The notes below the pieces were generated by a model, which was not told the origin of the DNA, ran no database searches, and worked only from the letters and a program-made list of their open reading frames with translations. From contig NZ_CP047318.1 in the NCBI RefSeq assembly GCF_009857135.1, positions 4,526,001 to 4,590,000 of the forward strand: a DNA stretch of 64,000 nt. Direction: 5' to 3'. Every line of letters starts with the position of its first letter. The stretch's first letter is position 1. This DNA comes from Streptomyces sp. HM190 (GTDB taxonomy: Bacteria; Actinomycetota; Actinomycetes; Streptomycetales; Streptomycetaceae). This document shows, piece after piece, positions 15,960-24,898 of the stretch. The position numbers were made by a program, and so were the translations under genes.

Positions 15960-18900
15960 CTACGCGACGGCCTCGGGGTCGTACGCGACGGCCTCGGGGG
16001 TGTACGCGACGGCCCCGGGGCCGTACGGGGTGTCGCCGACGAGGTCGGGGGCGGCGGGCCCGGCCGGGAGCGGGGAGGGGGCCTCGGCCGTGACGACCGG
16101 GGTGATCCCCTCCAGCCGGGCGGCGGCCTCGTGGGTCGCCGGGTCGCACACCAGGACGCGGACGCCGGTACGGTCCAGTTGGTCCCGGTGCCGGGCGGCA
16201 GGATGGGTGGCGTCCAGCGGGACCCAGCCGGCGCCCGCGCGCAGGATGCCGACCACCCCGGTGACGGTGGCGGTACCGCCCGGTTCGGTGAGCAGCCCGA
16301 CGAGGTCGCCGGGGCGCACCCCGTGGGCGCGGAGTCCGGCGGCGAGGGCGGCGGACGCGGTGTCGAGGGCCGCGTAGGTGAGGGTGGCGTCGCCCGTGTG
16401 GACGGCGACGGCCTCGGGCGTGGCACGGAACCGCGCGCACAGGCGGTCCACGACGCCGCGCCGCCCGTCCCCCACCGACCGCGCGACGGGCGCGGCGGAC
16501 GCCATGGGTGCCGCGGTCTCCGTCGGCGCGGCGGCCGGACCCGTCGATCCGGCGGCGACGGCGCGCAGTTCGCAGACGTACGCGTCGGCGAGGCAGCGCA
16601 CCGTCTCGGGGCGGAACAGCCGGGCCGGGTGGTTCCAGGACAGGCGCAGGCTCGCGTCGGCCTCCCAGCACAGCAGGCCGAGCCGGGTGGCGGCGGTGGC
16701 GGTGGCCGCGGCCGTCGGGGTGACGGTGACGGGCCAGTCGGGGCCGTGCACCACGGGGAAGCGGGCGAAGCTGAAGCCCGCCTCGGCGACCGTGCGGGGC
16801 GCCGGTCCGGTGGCCGGCCGGACCTCGCCCAGCAGCCGGGCGAGGTCGGCGCTGCCGAGTGTCGCGTGCGCCTCGGCCTCCCGCCAGATCTCCCGGACCC
16901 GGCCGGCCAGCACGGTCACGGGTTCGTCGGGGCCGACCGTCACGAACACCGGCAGGGTGTCGGCGAGCGGCCCCACCAGACGGTCGACCCCGGCGACCGC
17001 CGCCTCGCGGCGCGCCCGGGCCACGTAGTCGCCGAACGCGCCTGGTGCGGCGGGTGGTTCGGGCGGCGTACCGGCACCCCGGGCAAGTGCGGTGTACAGC
17101 GACCAGAGGTCCTCGCTCAGCACCTTGAGGCTGTAGCCGTCGGCGGCGGCGTGGTGGACGACCAGCAGCAGATGGGTGAGGTGCGGGTGCTCCGCGTCGG
17201 GGACCAGCACGGCCCGTACGGGGTCCTCCGTCGTGAGGTCGAAGGGCCGGTTGCACAGGGCCTGTTCGAGGTCGGCCAGGGCTCGGGGACCGGCCGGGAC
17301 CCGCCGGATCTCGTACCAGGCGGGACCGGAACCGTGGGCGGTGGGTGCCTCGGCGGGCGCGGTGTACTGGCAAGGGCGGGCGCCGCCGTCGCCGGTCAGC
17401 CGCATCCGGAGCAGGGGGTGACGGAAGGTCAGGTGGGCGAGCGCCCGGCCGAGGAGCGCGGGGTCGAGGGGGCCGTCGACGGTCTGGCGGACGTAGCCGT
17501 GGGCGGTGACGCCCTCGTGGAGCGATTCACCGGTGTGGAACGCCAGTTGGAGCGGGGTGAGGGGCAGCAGGCCGCCCTCGTGGCCGGACGCGGCGGGAGG
17601 AGGCGCGGCGGGCAGAGGGGACGGTGCCGCCGTGGGCGTCCCGGTGGCCAGGTGGGCGGCCAGTTCGCCGACCGTGCGGTACTCGAAGAGCAGGGTGGCG
17701 GGCAGCGGCCGGCCCAACTCCCGCTCCAGCCGCCGGGCGAGGTCCACGGCACTCAGGGAGTCCAGGCCCAGAGCGAGGAAGGGGGCGTCCTCCGCGATGT
17801 CCTCCGGGGAGCGGTGGAGTGCCTCGGCCAGCAGACGGCGGAGGAGCGCGGTGATCTCGGGGGCGGTGCCGCTCGCCAAGGTGGGGCTGTCTGCGGGTGC
17901 GGAGGCCGGGGTGGGCGCGGTCGGTGCCGGTGCGGGGTCCTCCGAGAGGGCCGGTGCCGCTGCCCGAGTCGGTGTCAGCGTCGCAGTCGGCATCAGCGCC
18001 GGAGTCGCCGGAGTCGGCATCAGCGCCGCAGTCGGCGTCGGTGTCCGTTGCGTCGTGCCCGTCACCAGTACGTGGGGCGCGTCCAGGGTGAGCGCCGCGC
18101 GGAGGGCGGTGAGGGCGGCGCGTACGGGCAGGGGGGCGAGACCCCGGGCGCGGAGCCGGTCCTCGCCGCGGGGGCCGCTGGCCAGGCCCGTGCCGGAGAC
18201 CGGTCCGAGGGCGACCGTCCGCCAGGGTCGTCCCGCGGCGTGCGCGGCGGTGGTGAACGCGTCGAGGAACGCGTTGGCGGCGGCGTAGTCGCCGAGGGCG
18301 CCGGACAGACCGGGCAGCACCGAGGAGACGGAGGAGAACGCGACGCGGACGGCGCTGTCGTGGCCGTGGCGGCGCAGCGCCTCGTCGAGGACGACCGTGC
18401 CGCGGACCTTGGCCGCGAGGGTCGCCTCGATCTCGTCGTCCGACTTGCCGCGCAGGCTGCCGGGGCGGGCTGTACCGGCAGCGTGGAAGACACCGTCCAG
18501 CGGGGGCAGTCCGGCGACGAGGTCGTCGATCGCGCGGGCGTCGCTCACGTCCGCCGCCTGGTAGCGGGCGCGGGCGCCGAGCGCGCGGAGTCCGGCGAGC
18601 AGGGCGCGCGGCGGAGTGGGGGTGCGGCCGGTCAGGACCAGGTCGGGTGCGCCGCGCTCCGCGAGGTCGCGGGCGAGCGCGGAACCGAGGCCGCCGGCAC
18701 CGCCGGTGATGAGGTACGTGCCGTCCGGGGGGAGGACGTCGGCGGTCGTCCGGGCGGCGCCGGTCGAGGGCACGGGGGTACGGGCGAGGCGACGGCACGC
18801 CCGCCAGGCGACGCTCCCCACGGTGCCGGGAACGCCGCCGGGAGTGCCGCCGGGAGTGCCGTCGACGGTGTCCTCGTGGGCGTCGGCCGCGGACAACTCC

Positions 18901-21900
18901 CGTTCCAGCGACTGGACCCGGACGGCGAGCGGGTCGCCGGAGGAGAGGTCGACGCCGCGGCAGGAGAGCGACGGGTGCTCGTCGGGGAGGGCCAGGGCGA
19001 AGCCGTGGAGGAGCGCCCCGGCGGGCCGGGCGCGCCCGGGGGCGTCTTCGGTGCCGGTGGTGTACGCGTCCTCCGTGACGAGCAGCAGGCGGGCGGGGAC
19101 GCTGCCCAACAGGGCGAGGACGCCGCGGAGGGAGGCGAGGGCGTCGGCGGTCGCGGCCGGCTCGGTGGTCTGCTCGGCGAACCACACCCAGGTCTCCGGG
19201 GTGCCGGGCCCTTCCGGAGAGCCGCCGCCCGGCCCCAGCACCGTCACCCCGTGCTCGGTGAGACGGTCGGCGAGGGCCCGCGCGAGATCCGTCCCGGCGC
19301 CCGCCAGGCGTACGACGCGGGGGCCGGGCGCGGCGAGCAGCGGGGCGTCGCGCCAGAGGAGGGGCCGGGGAAGGGGGGTGCCGTCGAGGTCGTGGGCCGG
19401 AGGCGCGCCGTGGGGCGCGGGGGGCGTGTCGGGGCGCTCCGGCCAGTACGGGCGGCGCTGGAACGGGTATGTGGGGACGGGCACCCGGCGGTGCCCGGCG
19501 CGTACGCGCGCGGGGGCCGTCGGGGACAGCGGTGCCCCGCGTGTCCACAGCCGGCCGACCGTCTCCAGCAGGGCACGCGCCCCGCAGGATCCGGCGGTCC
19601 CACCGTCCGCGGCGGCGCCCAGGGCGGGCAGGTACGCGACACCGGACGACGGGGCGGCGGCCGTGGGCGGGAACCCGGTCTCCGCCCCGGCGCCGGGGCG
19701 GGCGGCGGCGATGGTGCGGACGGGGACCGAGAGGGTGTCGCCGGGGCCCAGTTCGACGAACGTGTCGTAGCCGTCGTCGAGGAGCCGGGCCACGGCCGCG
19801 CCGAAGCGCACGGGGCGGGCCGCGTGCTCGCGCCAGTACCCGGGGCTCAGGTCAGGTCCCCACCGTCCCGTCACCGTGCTCAGCATCGGCACCGTGGCCG
19901 GGAGCACGGCCGGTGCCTTCGCGGCGTTGCCGAGCGGGTCGAGCACGGGCTCCAGCAGGGGGGAGTGGAAGGCGTGCGAGACGCGCAGCCGGCGTGCGGC
20001 GACACCGCGCGCCGTCAGCGTGGCGATCGCCCGGTCGACGGCGTCGGACGCGCCCGCGATCACCAGCTGGGTGGGCGAGTTGACGGCGGCCACGCACAGG
20101 GCGCCGTCGGACGCGGCGAGCACGGGCGCGACGGTGTCCTCGTCGCCCCGGACGGCCGCCATGGCGCCCGGCGGGGCGAGGTCACCGATCAGGCGTCCGC
20201 GTTCGGCGGCGAAGGCGAGCGCGTCCGGGAGGGAGAGGGCGCCGGAGAGGTGCGCGGCGGTGATCTCGCCGACGCTGTGTCCGACGACCGCGTCGGGACG
20301 CACCCCCCACGCGCCGAGCTGCGCGGAGAGGGCCGCGCCGAACGCCACGAGGAGGGGCTGCGCCACCTCCGTCCGGGCCGGCGCCTCCGGGTCGGCGTCC
20401 TCGTCAAGGCACCACGCGGTCAGGGAACGGCCCAGGACGGGGCCGACGAGCGCGGACGCCTCCTCCAGGGTGTCCCGGAAGACGGGGGCGGACCGGTACA
20501 GGGCACGGGCCGGGGCGGGGCACTGGGCTCCCTGACCGGGCAGGACGAAGACGGTGCGGGGACGGCCGCGGGTGGGTTCCGCGTCCCCGGCGCGGGCGGC
20601 CGCCTCCAGGCGGGGGAGGAGGTCGCCGTCGGCCACGAGCGCGAGACGGTACGGGGCGTCGTCGCGCGCGGTGCCGACGGCGGCGCACACGTCCGCCTCG
20701 GAAAGCCCGGGACGCGCCCGGAGGTGGTCGGCGAGACCGGTGGCGGCGGCCCGCAGGGCGCCGGGCGCCTTGGCGGAGAGGGTGAGCAGACACGGCCCGG
20801 CGGTGTCGGCCGCGTCGCCCGCGCTTCGGGCACGACCGGCGGCCCGGCCGGTCTCCCCGCCGGCGCGGTGACCGGTGTCGTCCGGTGCCTCCTCCAGGAT
20901 CGCGTGGGCGTTGGTGCCGCCGAAGCCGAACGCGTTGACGCCCGCGGTGAGGGGGCGGCCGTCCGGGGTGGTCCAGGGCTCCGGCTCCGTCACGAGGCGG
21001 AAGCCGGGGGCCGTGTCGGCGAGGAACGGGGCGGGCCGGGCGGTGTGCGGCGTGGGCGGGAGCCGGCGGTGGGTGAGCGCGAGGACGACCTTGACGAGGG
21101 CGGGCATCCCGGCCGCGTTGAGCAGGTGCCCGAGGTTCGCCTTGACCGAGCCCAGCCGTCGCGGAAGCCCGTCGGGCCGGGGCGGGAACGCCTGGCCGAG
21201 GGAGCGCGCCTCCACCGGGTCCCCGACCGGCGTCCCCGTGCCGTGCGCCTCGACGTACGACACGGCGGCCGGGTCGGCCCCGCACTCCGCGTACGCCCGC
21301 GCGATGACCTCGCGTTGGCCGCGCGGCGTGGGCGCGAGCAGTCCGAGCGAGCGGCCGTCGTTGTTCACCGCCGTCCCGCGTACGAGGGCGAGGACCGGGT
21401 CGTCGGCGGCGCGGGCCTCGTCGGGGCGGGCGAGGACGAGGACGGCGCCGCCCTCCCCGGGCACGAACCCGTCGGCGTCGGCGTCGAACGCCCGGCACCG
21501 GCCGGTCGGCGACAGTGCGCCCGTCGCTTCGAGCAGCCGGTGCCCGGTGCCCGTCAGGCCCAGGTTGACCCCGCCGACCACCGCGAGGTCGCACTCCCCG
21601 GCGGTGAGGCTGCGCCGGGCCAGGTGCAGGGCGACCAGCGCGGACGAGCACGCGGTGTCGACGGCGAGCGCCGGGCCGGTCAGGTCCAGCACCTGGGAGA
21701 CCCGGGCGGCGATCAGGTTGGGCAGGTTGCCGGTGAGGGCGGCCGGATGGCGGGCGAGGTCACCGTCGGCGGCCCCGGCCAGGACCTCGCGGTAGCCGCT
21801 GTCGCCGGTCGCCGCGAACACGCCGACCCTGCGGCCGGCCCGGCGGGGGCCCGCGTATCCGGCGCGCTCCAGTGCCTCGTGGGCCAGTTCGAGGAAGATC

Positions 21901-24407
21901 CGCGCCTGCGGGTCGGTCGCCCTCGCCTCCGCGTCGTCCATCCCGAAGAAGCCGGCGTCGAAGGCGGCCGGGTCGGACAGGAAGGAGCCGAACCGGGTGC
22001 TCGGGAGGGGCCCGTTCCCCCACCGGTCCTCGGGTACCGCGCCGACGGTGTCGCGCCCGGCCGCCAGCAACTCCCAGAACTCCTCGGGCGATCCGGCCCC
22101 GGGGAACCGGCAGGCCACCGCGAGCACGGCCACGGCACCGGAGGCGTCCGCGCCACCACCGTCATGGTCACGACGACCATGGGGAGCGGCGGCGGACGCG
22201 GTGCCCGCGTCCGCGCTCGCGCCGATTCCCGCGCGCGCTCCCACGGGTGTTCCGGCACCCGCGCCCGTTCCCGTGGCCGAGCGCGCCGCCGCACCCGCGG
22301 CCGGGTCCTGCCCCGTCTCCGGATCCGGCACTGTCTCCACCGCCCCGACGAGATACCCCGCCAGCCCCGCCACCGTGTCGTGGTCGCGCAGGACCCTCGG
22401 CTCCACCGTGACCGCGAACGCGTCCTCCAGCTCCGCCAGCACGGCCATCGCCCTCAGCGAGGAACCGCCGAGGTCGAAGAACCGGTCGTGGAGCCCGATC
22501 TCGCCCTCGGGCCGCTCCAGCACCCGCGCCCAGACCCCCCGTACGGCCTCCCGCACGTCCCGCACCGACCGAGGCGCCCCGGCCACCGCGACCCCCTCCA
22601 CCGCCCCGGCCACCGCGACCGCCTCCCCCTCGGCGGCCTCACGCTGCCCCGATCCACCTCGGCCGTGCCGCTCCCCGACCGCCCCGGCCCTCCCCGTCGC
22701 CGCGTCTGCCCAGCGTTCCTCGACCGCCGTGAACCCTCCGGCCTCGAACCGCTCCCGCAGCACGCCCCTGCGCAGCTTGCCGCTGGTGGTGCGGGGGAAC
22801 GCCGCCGGCGGCAGCGGCAGGACCCGTACGTCGTCGTGGCCGAGGACCTCCCGCAGGCGTCCGGCGGCGGCCCGCAGCACGGGGGCGGCGGTCGCCGCCG
22901 GAGGTCTCCCCCACCGTACGAACGCGACGACCCGCTCGCCTCCGCCGTCCGGGTCGGTGGACCCGACGACCGCGGCCGTCGTGCCGGGCGGCAGCCCCGG
23001 TGTCGCCGCGACCGTCTCCTCCAGGTCCGACGCGTGGAACGTACGGCCGTTGACGAACACGACGTCCTTGTGGCGCCCGGTGACCACCAGCCGCCCGTCC
23101 CGCAGGAACCCGAGGTCCCCGGTCCGCAGCCACCCGTCGTCCCCGAACGCCTCCGCGCCGGCTCCCGGCGCCCGGTGGTACCCCCGCCCCACCTGCGGCC
23201 CCCGCACCTCCACCTGCCCCACCCGTGACTCACCGAGCACACCACGGGCGTCCCCCGTGTCTCCCAGCGGCCCGGTGATCCTGACCTCGCAGCCCGCCAC
23301 CGGCAGTCCGAGGTCCATCAGCTCCACCGCGTCCGTGCCGGGCACGGTCTCCACCGCCCGGCCCCGGCTGAGCGCGGCCCGGTCCAGCACCAGCGGCTCG
23401 GCGCGCTCGCCCAGCGGCGGCACGGTCACCGCGAGCGTCGCCTCGGCGAGGCCGTAGACGGGCAGCGGGGCGCGCGGGTCGAGCCCGGCGGGGGCCGTGT
23501 GGGCCTGGAAGGCGCGCCACACGCGCGGGGCGATCGGCTCGGCGCCGACCAGCAGCAGCCGCACCGGGCTCAGGTCGAGCCCCGCGAGGGTCGCGGCCGG
23601 GATCCGCCGTACGGCCAGGTCGAGGGCGAAGTTGGCGGCCGACAGCAGGGTCGCGCGGTGCCGGGCCGCCGCCTCCAGCCACAGCGCGGGGCGTCTGGCG
23701 AAGGACAGCGGTTCGACGCGTATCTGCCGTACGCGCGCGGCCATCGGCACCAGGTGCGTGCCGATGAGGCCCATGTCGTGGAAGTACGGCATCCACGTCG
23801 CGATGACGTCGTCGCCGGTGATGGCCATCGCCGTACGGATCTGGCGGAGGTTCGCGAGGACGCCGGCGTGGGTCAGCTCCACGCCCTTGGGCGAGCCGGT
23901 GCTGCCGGAGGAGAACTGGAGGAACGCGACGTCGTCCGGCGCGGGCCGGGGCAGCCGCCGGGGCGGGCGGCCCGCGCGGAGCGCGTCGAGCGGCAACGCC
24001 GCCACGTCCGCGTCGAGTTCGCCGAGCAGGGGTGCCGTGGAGGCGTCGACGACGACCGGTGGACGGCCGAGGAAGTCCCACACCGGTCCGACGCGGCGGG
24101 GTTCGGGCGCGAGCGGCACGGGGACGGCGCCGGCCGCCAGCGCGCCCCAGAACATCGGCTGGAAGTCCTCGCCCCGGTCGGCGACCAGCGGCAGCGGGGT
24201 GCCCGGGGTGACGCCGGCCCCGATCAGGCCGCCCGCCACCCGCAGCGCCTCGTCGCGGAGCCCGGCGAAGGTGACGGTGTGCTCGCCGCCGTCGGCGCGC
24301 ACATGAACGACGGTCTGGCCGGGAACCTCCCGCGCCGCGCCGAGCAGCACATCCAGCAGCGTCTCGGCCGGTGCCCCGCCGTTCACACCTTCATGCGATC
24401 TCTCCAC
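15960..24407 (-). CDS. Lipo-PKS-NRPS megasynthase: FAAL-ACP-KS-AT-KR-ACP-C-A(partial)
   Basis: 2815 residues. Residues 14-565 are a fatty-acyl-AMP ligase (QFSSGSTGSPKGVELTH, YGLAEATL, TGDLGFLRDG). ACP1 has GGSS near 650. KS spans 758-1175 with Cys920, His1055 and His1094 intact. AT spans 1286-1600 with GHSVG (Ser1378) and HAFH (1478), predicting malonyl-CoA. KR spans 1890-2085 with GGAGGLG (1902) and DYAAAN (Tyr2041); no DH or ER. ACP2 has GLDSL (Ser2217). The condensation domain (2279-2620) keeps HHAAADG (2418) but is about 115 residues short. The adenylation domain (2650-2815) stops before A3. The GTG at 24407 has AGGG upstream. Expected chemistry: activate a fatty acid, extend once, reduce to the beta-hydroxyacyl thioester, then condense with an amino acid. 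No thioesterase, PPTase or transporter is adjacent. Confidence 0.88.
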   Translation of the reverse strand: MERSHEGVNGGAPAETLLDVLLGAAREVPGQTVVHVRADGGEHTVTFAGLRDEALRVAGGLIGAGVTPGTPLPLVADRGEDFQPMFWGALAAGAVPVPLAPEPRRVGPVWDFLGRPPVVVDASTAPLLGELDADVAALPLDALRAGRPPRRLPRPAPDDVAFLQFSSGSTGSPKGVELTHAGVLANLRQIRTAMAITGDDVIATWMPYFHDMGLIGTHLVPMAARVRQIRVEPLSFARRPALWLEAAARHRATLLSAANFALDLAVRRIPAATLAGLDLSPVRLLLVGAEPIAPRVWRAFQAHTAPAGLDPRAPLPVYGLAEATLAVTVPPLGERAEPLVLDRAALSRGRAVETVPGTDAVELMDLGLPVAGCEVRITGPLGDTGDARGVLGESRVGQVEVRGPQVGRGYHRAPGAGAEAFGDDGWLRTGDLGFLRDGRLVVTGRHKDVVFVNGRTFHASDLEETVAATPGLPPGTTAAVVGSTDPDGGGERVVAFVRWGRPPAATAAPVLRAAAGRLREVLGHDDVRVLPLPPAAFPRTTSGKLRRGVLRERFEAGGFTAVEERWADAATGRAGAVGERHGRGGSGQREAAEGEAVAVAGAVEGVAVAGAPRSVRDVREAVRGVWARVLERPEGEIGLHDRFFDLGGSSLRAMAVLAELEDAFAVTVEPRVLRDHDTVAGLAGYLVGAVETVPDPETGQDPAAGAAARSATGTGAGAGTPVGARAGIGASADAGTASAAAPHGRRDHDGGGADASGAVAVLAVACRFPGAGSPEEFWELLAAGRDTVGAVPEDRWGNGPLPSTRFGSFLSDPAAFDAGFFGMDDAEARATDPQARIFLELAHEALERAGYAGPRRAGRRVGVFAATGDSGYREVLAGAADGDLARHPAALTGNLPNLIAARVSQVLDLTGPALAVDTACSSALVALHLARRSLTAGECDLAVVGGVNLGLTGTGHRLLEATGALSPTGRCRAFDADADGFVPGEGGAVLVLARPDEARAADDPVLALVRGTAVNNDGRSLGLLAPTPRGQREVIARAYAECGADPAAVSYVEAHGTGTPVGDPVEARSLGQAFPPRPDGLPRRLGSVKANLGHLLNAAGMPALVKVVLALTHRRLPPTPHTARPAPFLADTAPGFRLVTEPEPWTTPDGRPLTAGVNAFGFGGTNAHAILEEAPDDTGHRAGGETGRAAGRARSAGDAADTAGPCLLTLSAKAPGALRAAATGLADHLRARPGLSEADVCAAVGTARDDAPYRLALVADGDLLPRLEAAARAGDAEPTRGRPRTVFVLPGQGAQCPAPARALYRSAPVFRDTLEEASALVGPVLGRSLTAWCLDEDADPEAPARTEVAQPLLVAFGAALSAQLGAWGVRPDAVVGHSVGEITAAHLSGALSLPDALAFAAERGRLIGDLAPPGAMAAVRGDEDTVAPVLAASDGALCVAAVNSPTQLVIAGASDAVDRAIATLTARGVAARRLRVSHAFHSPLLEPVLDPLGNAAKAPAVLPATVPMLSTVTGRWGPDLSPGYWREHAARPVRFGAAVARLLDDGYDTFVELGPGDTLSVPVRTIAAARPGAGAETGFPPTAAAPSSGVAYLPALGAAADGGTAGSCGARALLETVGRLWTRGAPLSPTAPARVRAGHRRVPVPTYPFQRRPYWPERPDTPPAPHGAPPAHDLDGTPLPRPLLWRDAPLLAAPGPRVVRLAGAGTDLARALADRLTEHGVTVLGPGGGSPEGPGTPETWVWFAEQTTEPAATADALASLRGVLALLGSVPARLLLVTEDAYTTGTEDAPGRARPAGALLHGFALALPDEHPSLSCRGVDLSSGDPLAVRVQSLERELSAADAHEDTVDGTPGGTPGGVPGTVGSVAWRACRRLARTPVPSTGAARTTADVLPPDGTYLITGGAGGLGSALARDLAERGAPDLVLTGRTPTPPRALLAGLRALGARARYQAADVSDARAIDDLVAGLPPLDGVFHAAGTARPGSLRGKSDDEIEATLAAKVRGTVVLDEALRRHGHDSAVRVAFSSVSSVLPGLSGALGDYAAANAFLDAFTTAAHAAGRPWRTVALGPVSGTGLASGPRGEDRLRARGLAPLPVRAALTALRAALTLDAPHVLVTGTTQRTPTPTAALMPTPATPALMPTATLTPTRAAAPALSEDPAPAPTAPTPASAPADSPTLASGTAPEITALLRRLLAEALHRSPEDIAEDAPFLALGLDSLSAVDLARRLERELGRPLPATLLFEYRTVGELAAHLATGTPTAAPSPLPAAPPPAASGHEGGLLPLTPLQLAFHTGESLHEGVTAHGYVRQTVDGPLDPALLGRALAHLTFRHPLLRMRLTGDGGARPCQYTAPAEAPTAHGSGPAWYEIRRVPAGPRALADLEQALCNRPFDLTTEDPVRAVLVPDAEHPHLTHLLLVVHHAAADGYSLKVLSEDLWSLYTALARGAGTPPEPPAAPGAFGDYVARARREAAVAGVDRLVGPLADTLPVFVTVGPDEPVTVLAGRVREIWREAEAHATLGSADLARLLGEVRPATGPAPRTVAEAGFSFARFPVVHGPDWPVTVTPTAAATATAATRLGLLCWEADASLRLSWNHPARLFRPETVRCLADAYVCELRAVAAGSTGPAAAPTETAAPMASAAPVARSVGDGRRGVVDRLCARFRATPEAVAVHTGDATLTYAALDTASAALAAGLRAHGVRPGDLVGLLTEPGGTATVTGVVGILRAGAGWVPLDATHPAARHRDQLDRTGVRVLVCDPATHEAAARLEGITPVVTAEAPSPLPAGPAAPDLVGDTPYGPGAVAYTPEAVAYDPEAVA
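15961..16023. repeat. Three tandem 21-bp repeats abutting an in-frame amber codon
   Basis: Three 21-bp units, each coding for a PEAVA-Y-like heptapeptide, end at the TAG codon (15962-15960) that stops the first megasynthase ORF. The repeats occupy the place where the adenylation domain should carry its A3 (TSGSTG-type) and A4 motifs. They probably arose by slippage at a deletion junction, or reflect an assembly collapse. Confidence 0.85.
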
Positions 24408-24476
24408 CGTGCGGACCCTACAGATCGGACGCCGCGGAACAGCACCGGCGCTCGGCGTCGTGTGTTCCCGGCCCGA

Positions 24477-24770
24477 CTACGGCTGCCGTGCGGCCACTCC
24501 GAGGGCGAGGTCGCGCGCGTGGTCGGCCGCCGCCGGTCCACGGGTCGGGTCGGGTGCCTCGGAGAGGAAGACGAGGGCGAGCATCAGCGCGGCGTCCAGC
24601 CGGCCCACCAGCAGGCACGGGTCGCTTTCGGACGGAACCGTGGCCGTCGTCGCGTATCCGCGGCGTACCGCCTCCACGTCCAGCTCGTTCTCATTGGCGC
24701 CCCCCGGGTGGGCGACCGTGCCGCTCTCCGGGTCGTAGCTGGGCGCGGCGACGGCGGCGCACGCGCACAC
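24477..24770 (-). CDS. Small hypothetical protein upstream of the megasynthase
   Basis: A 97-residue protein starting with a Cys-rich VCACAAVAAPS segment, then an acidic middle (NENELDVEAVRRGYATTATVPSESDP) and a helical C-terminal half (LLVGRLDAALMLALVFLSEAP). I do not recognise the family. The GTG at 24770 has GGAG 9 nt upstream; an in-frame TTG at 24788 would add six residues without a ribosome site. It ends 69 bp before the megasynthase start on the same strand, so it could be the first gene of that operon. Confidence 0.5.
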   Translation of the reverse strand: MCACAAVAAPSYDPESGTVAHPGGANENELDVEAVRRGYATTATVPSESDPCLLVGRLDAALMLALVFLSEAPDPTRGPAAADHARDLALGVAARQP

Positions 24771-24898
24771 GTGCTGTTGCTCCGTCAACTGTTGTGTGCG
24801 ACAAGTCAGTTGGTTCTCCCGAGCCGATGCTGACGAACCGTCGGCAAGATTGCCGCGGTCCCTGCCCCGATCGAGCGGTGAACGTTAGGGTCGGACGC

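Noticed and set aside
14898..23228. A 2776-codon open frame on the strand opposite the megasynthase
   Set aside because: It is a GC-rich mirror frame: Gly/Arg/Val/Asp-rich, with no domain, and wholly antisense to well-recognised FAAL, KS, AT, KR, C and A domains.
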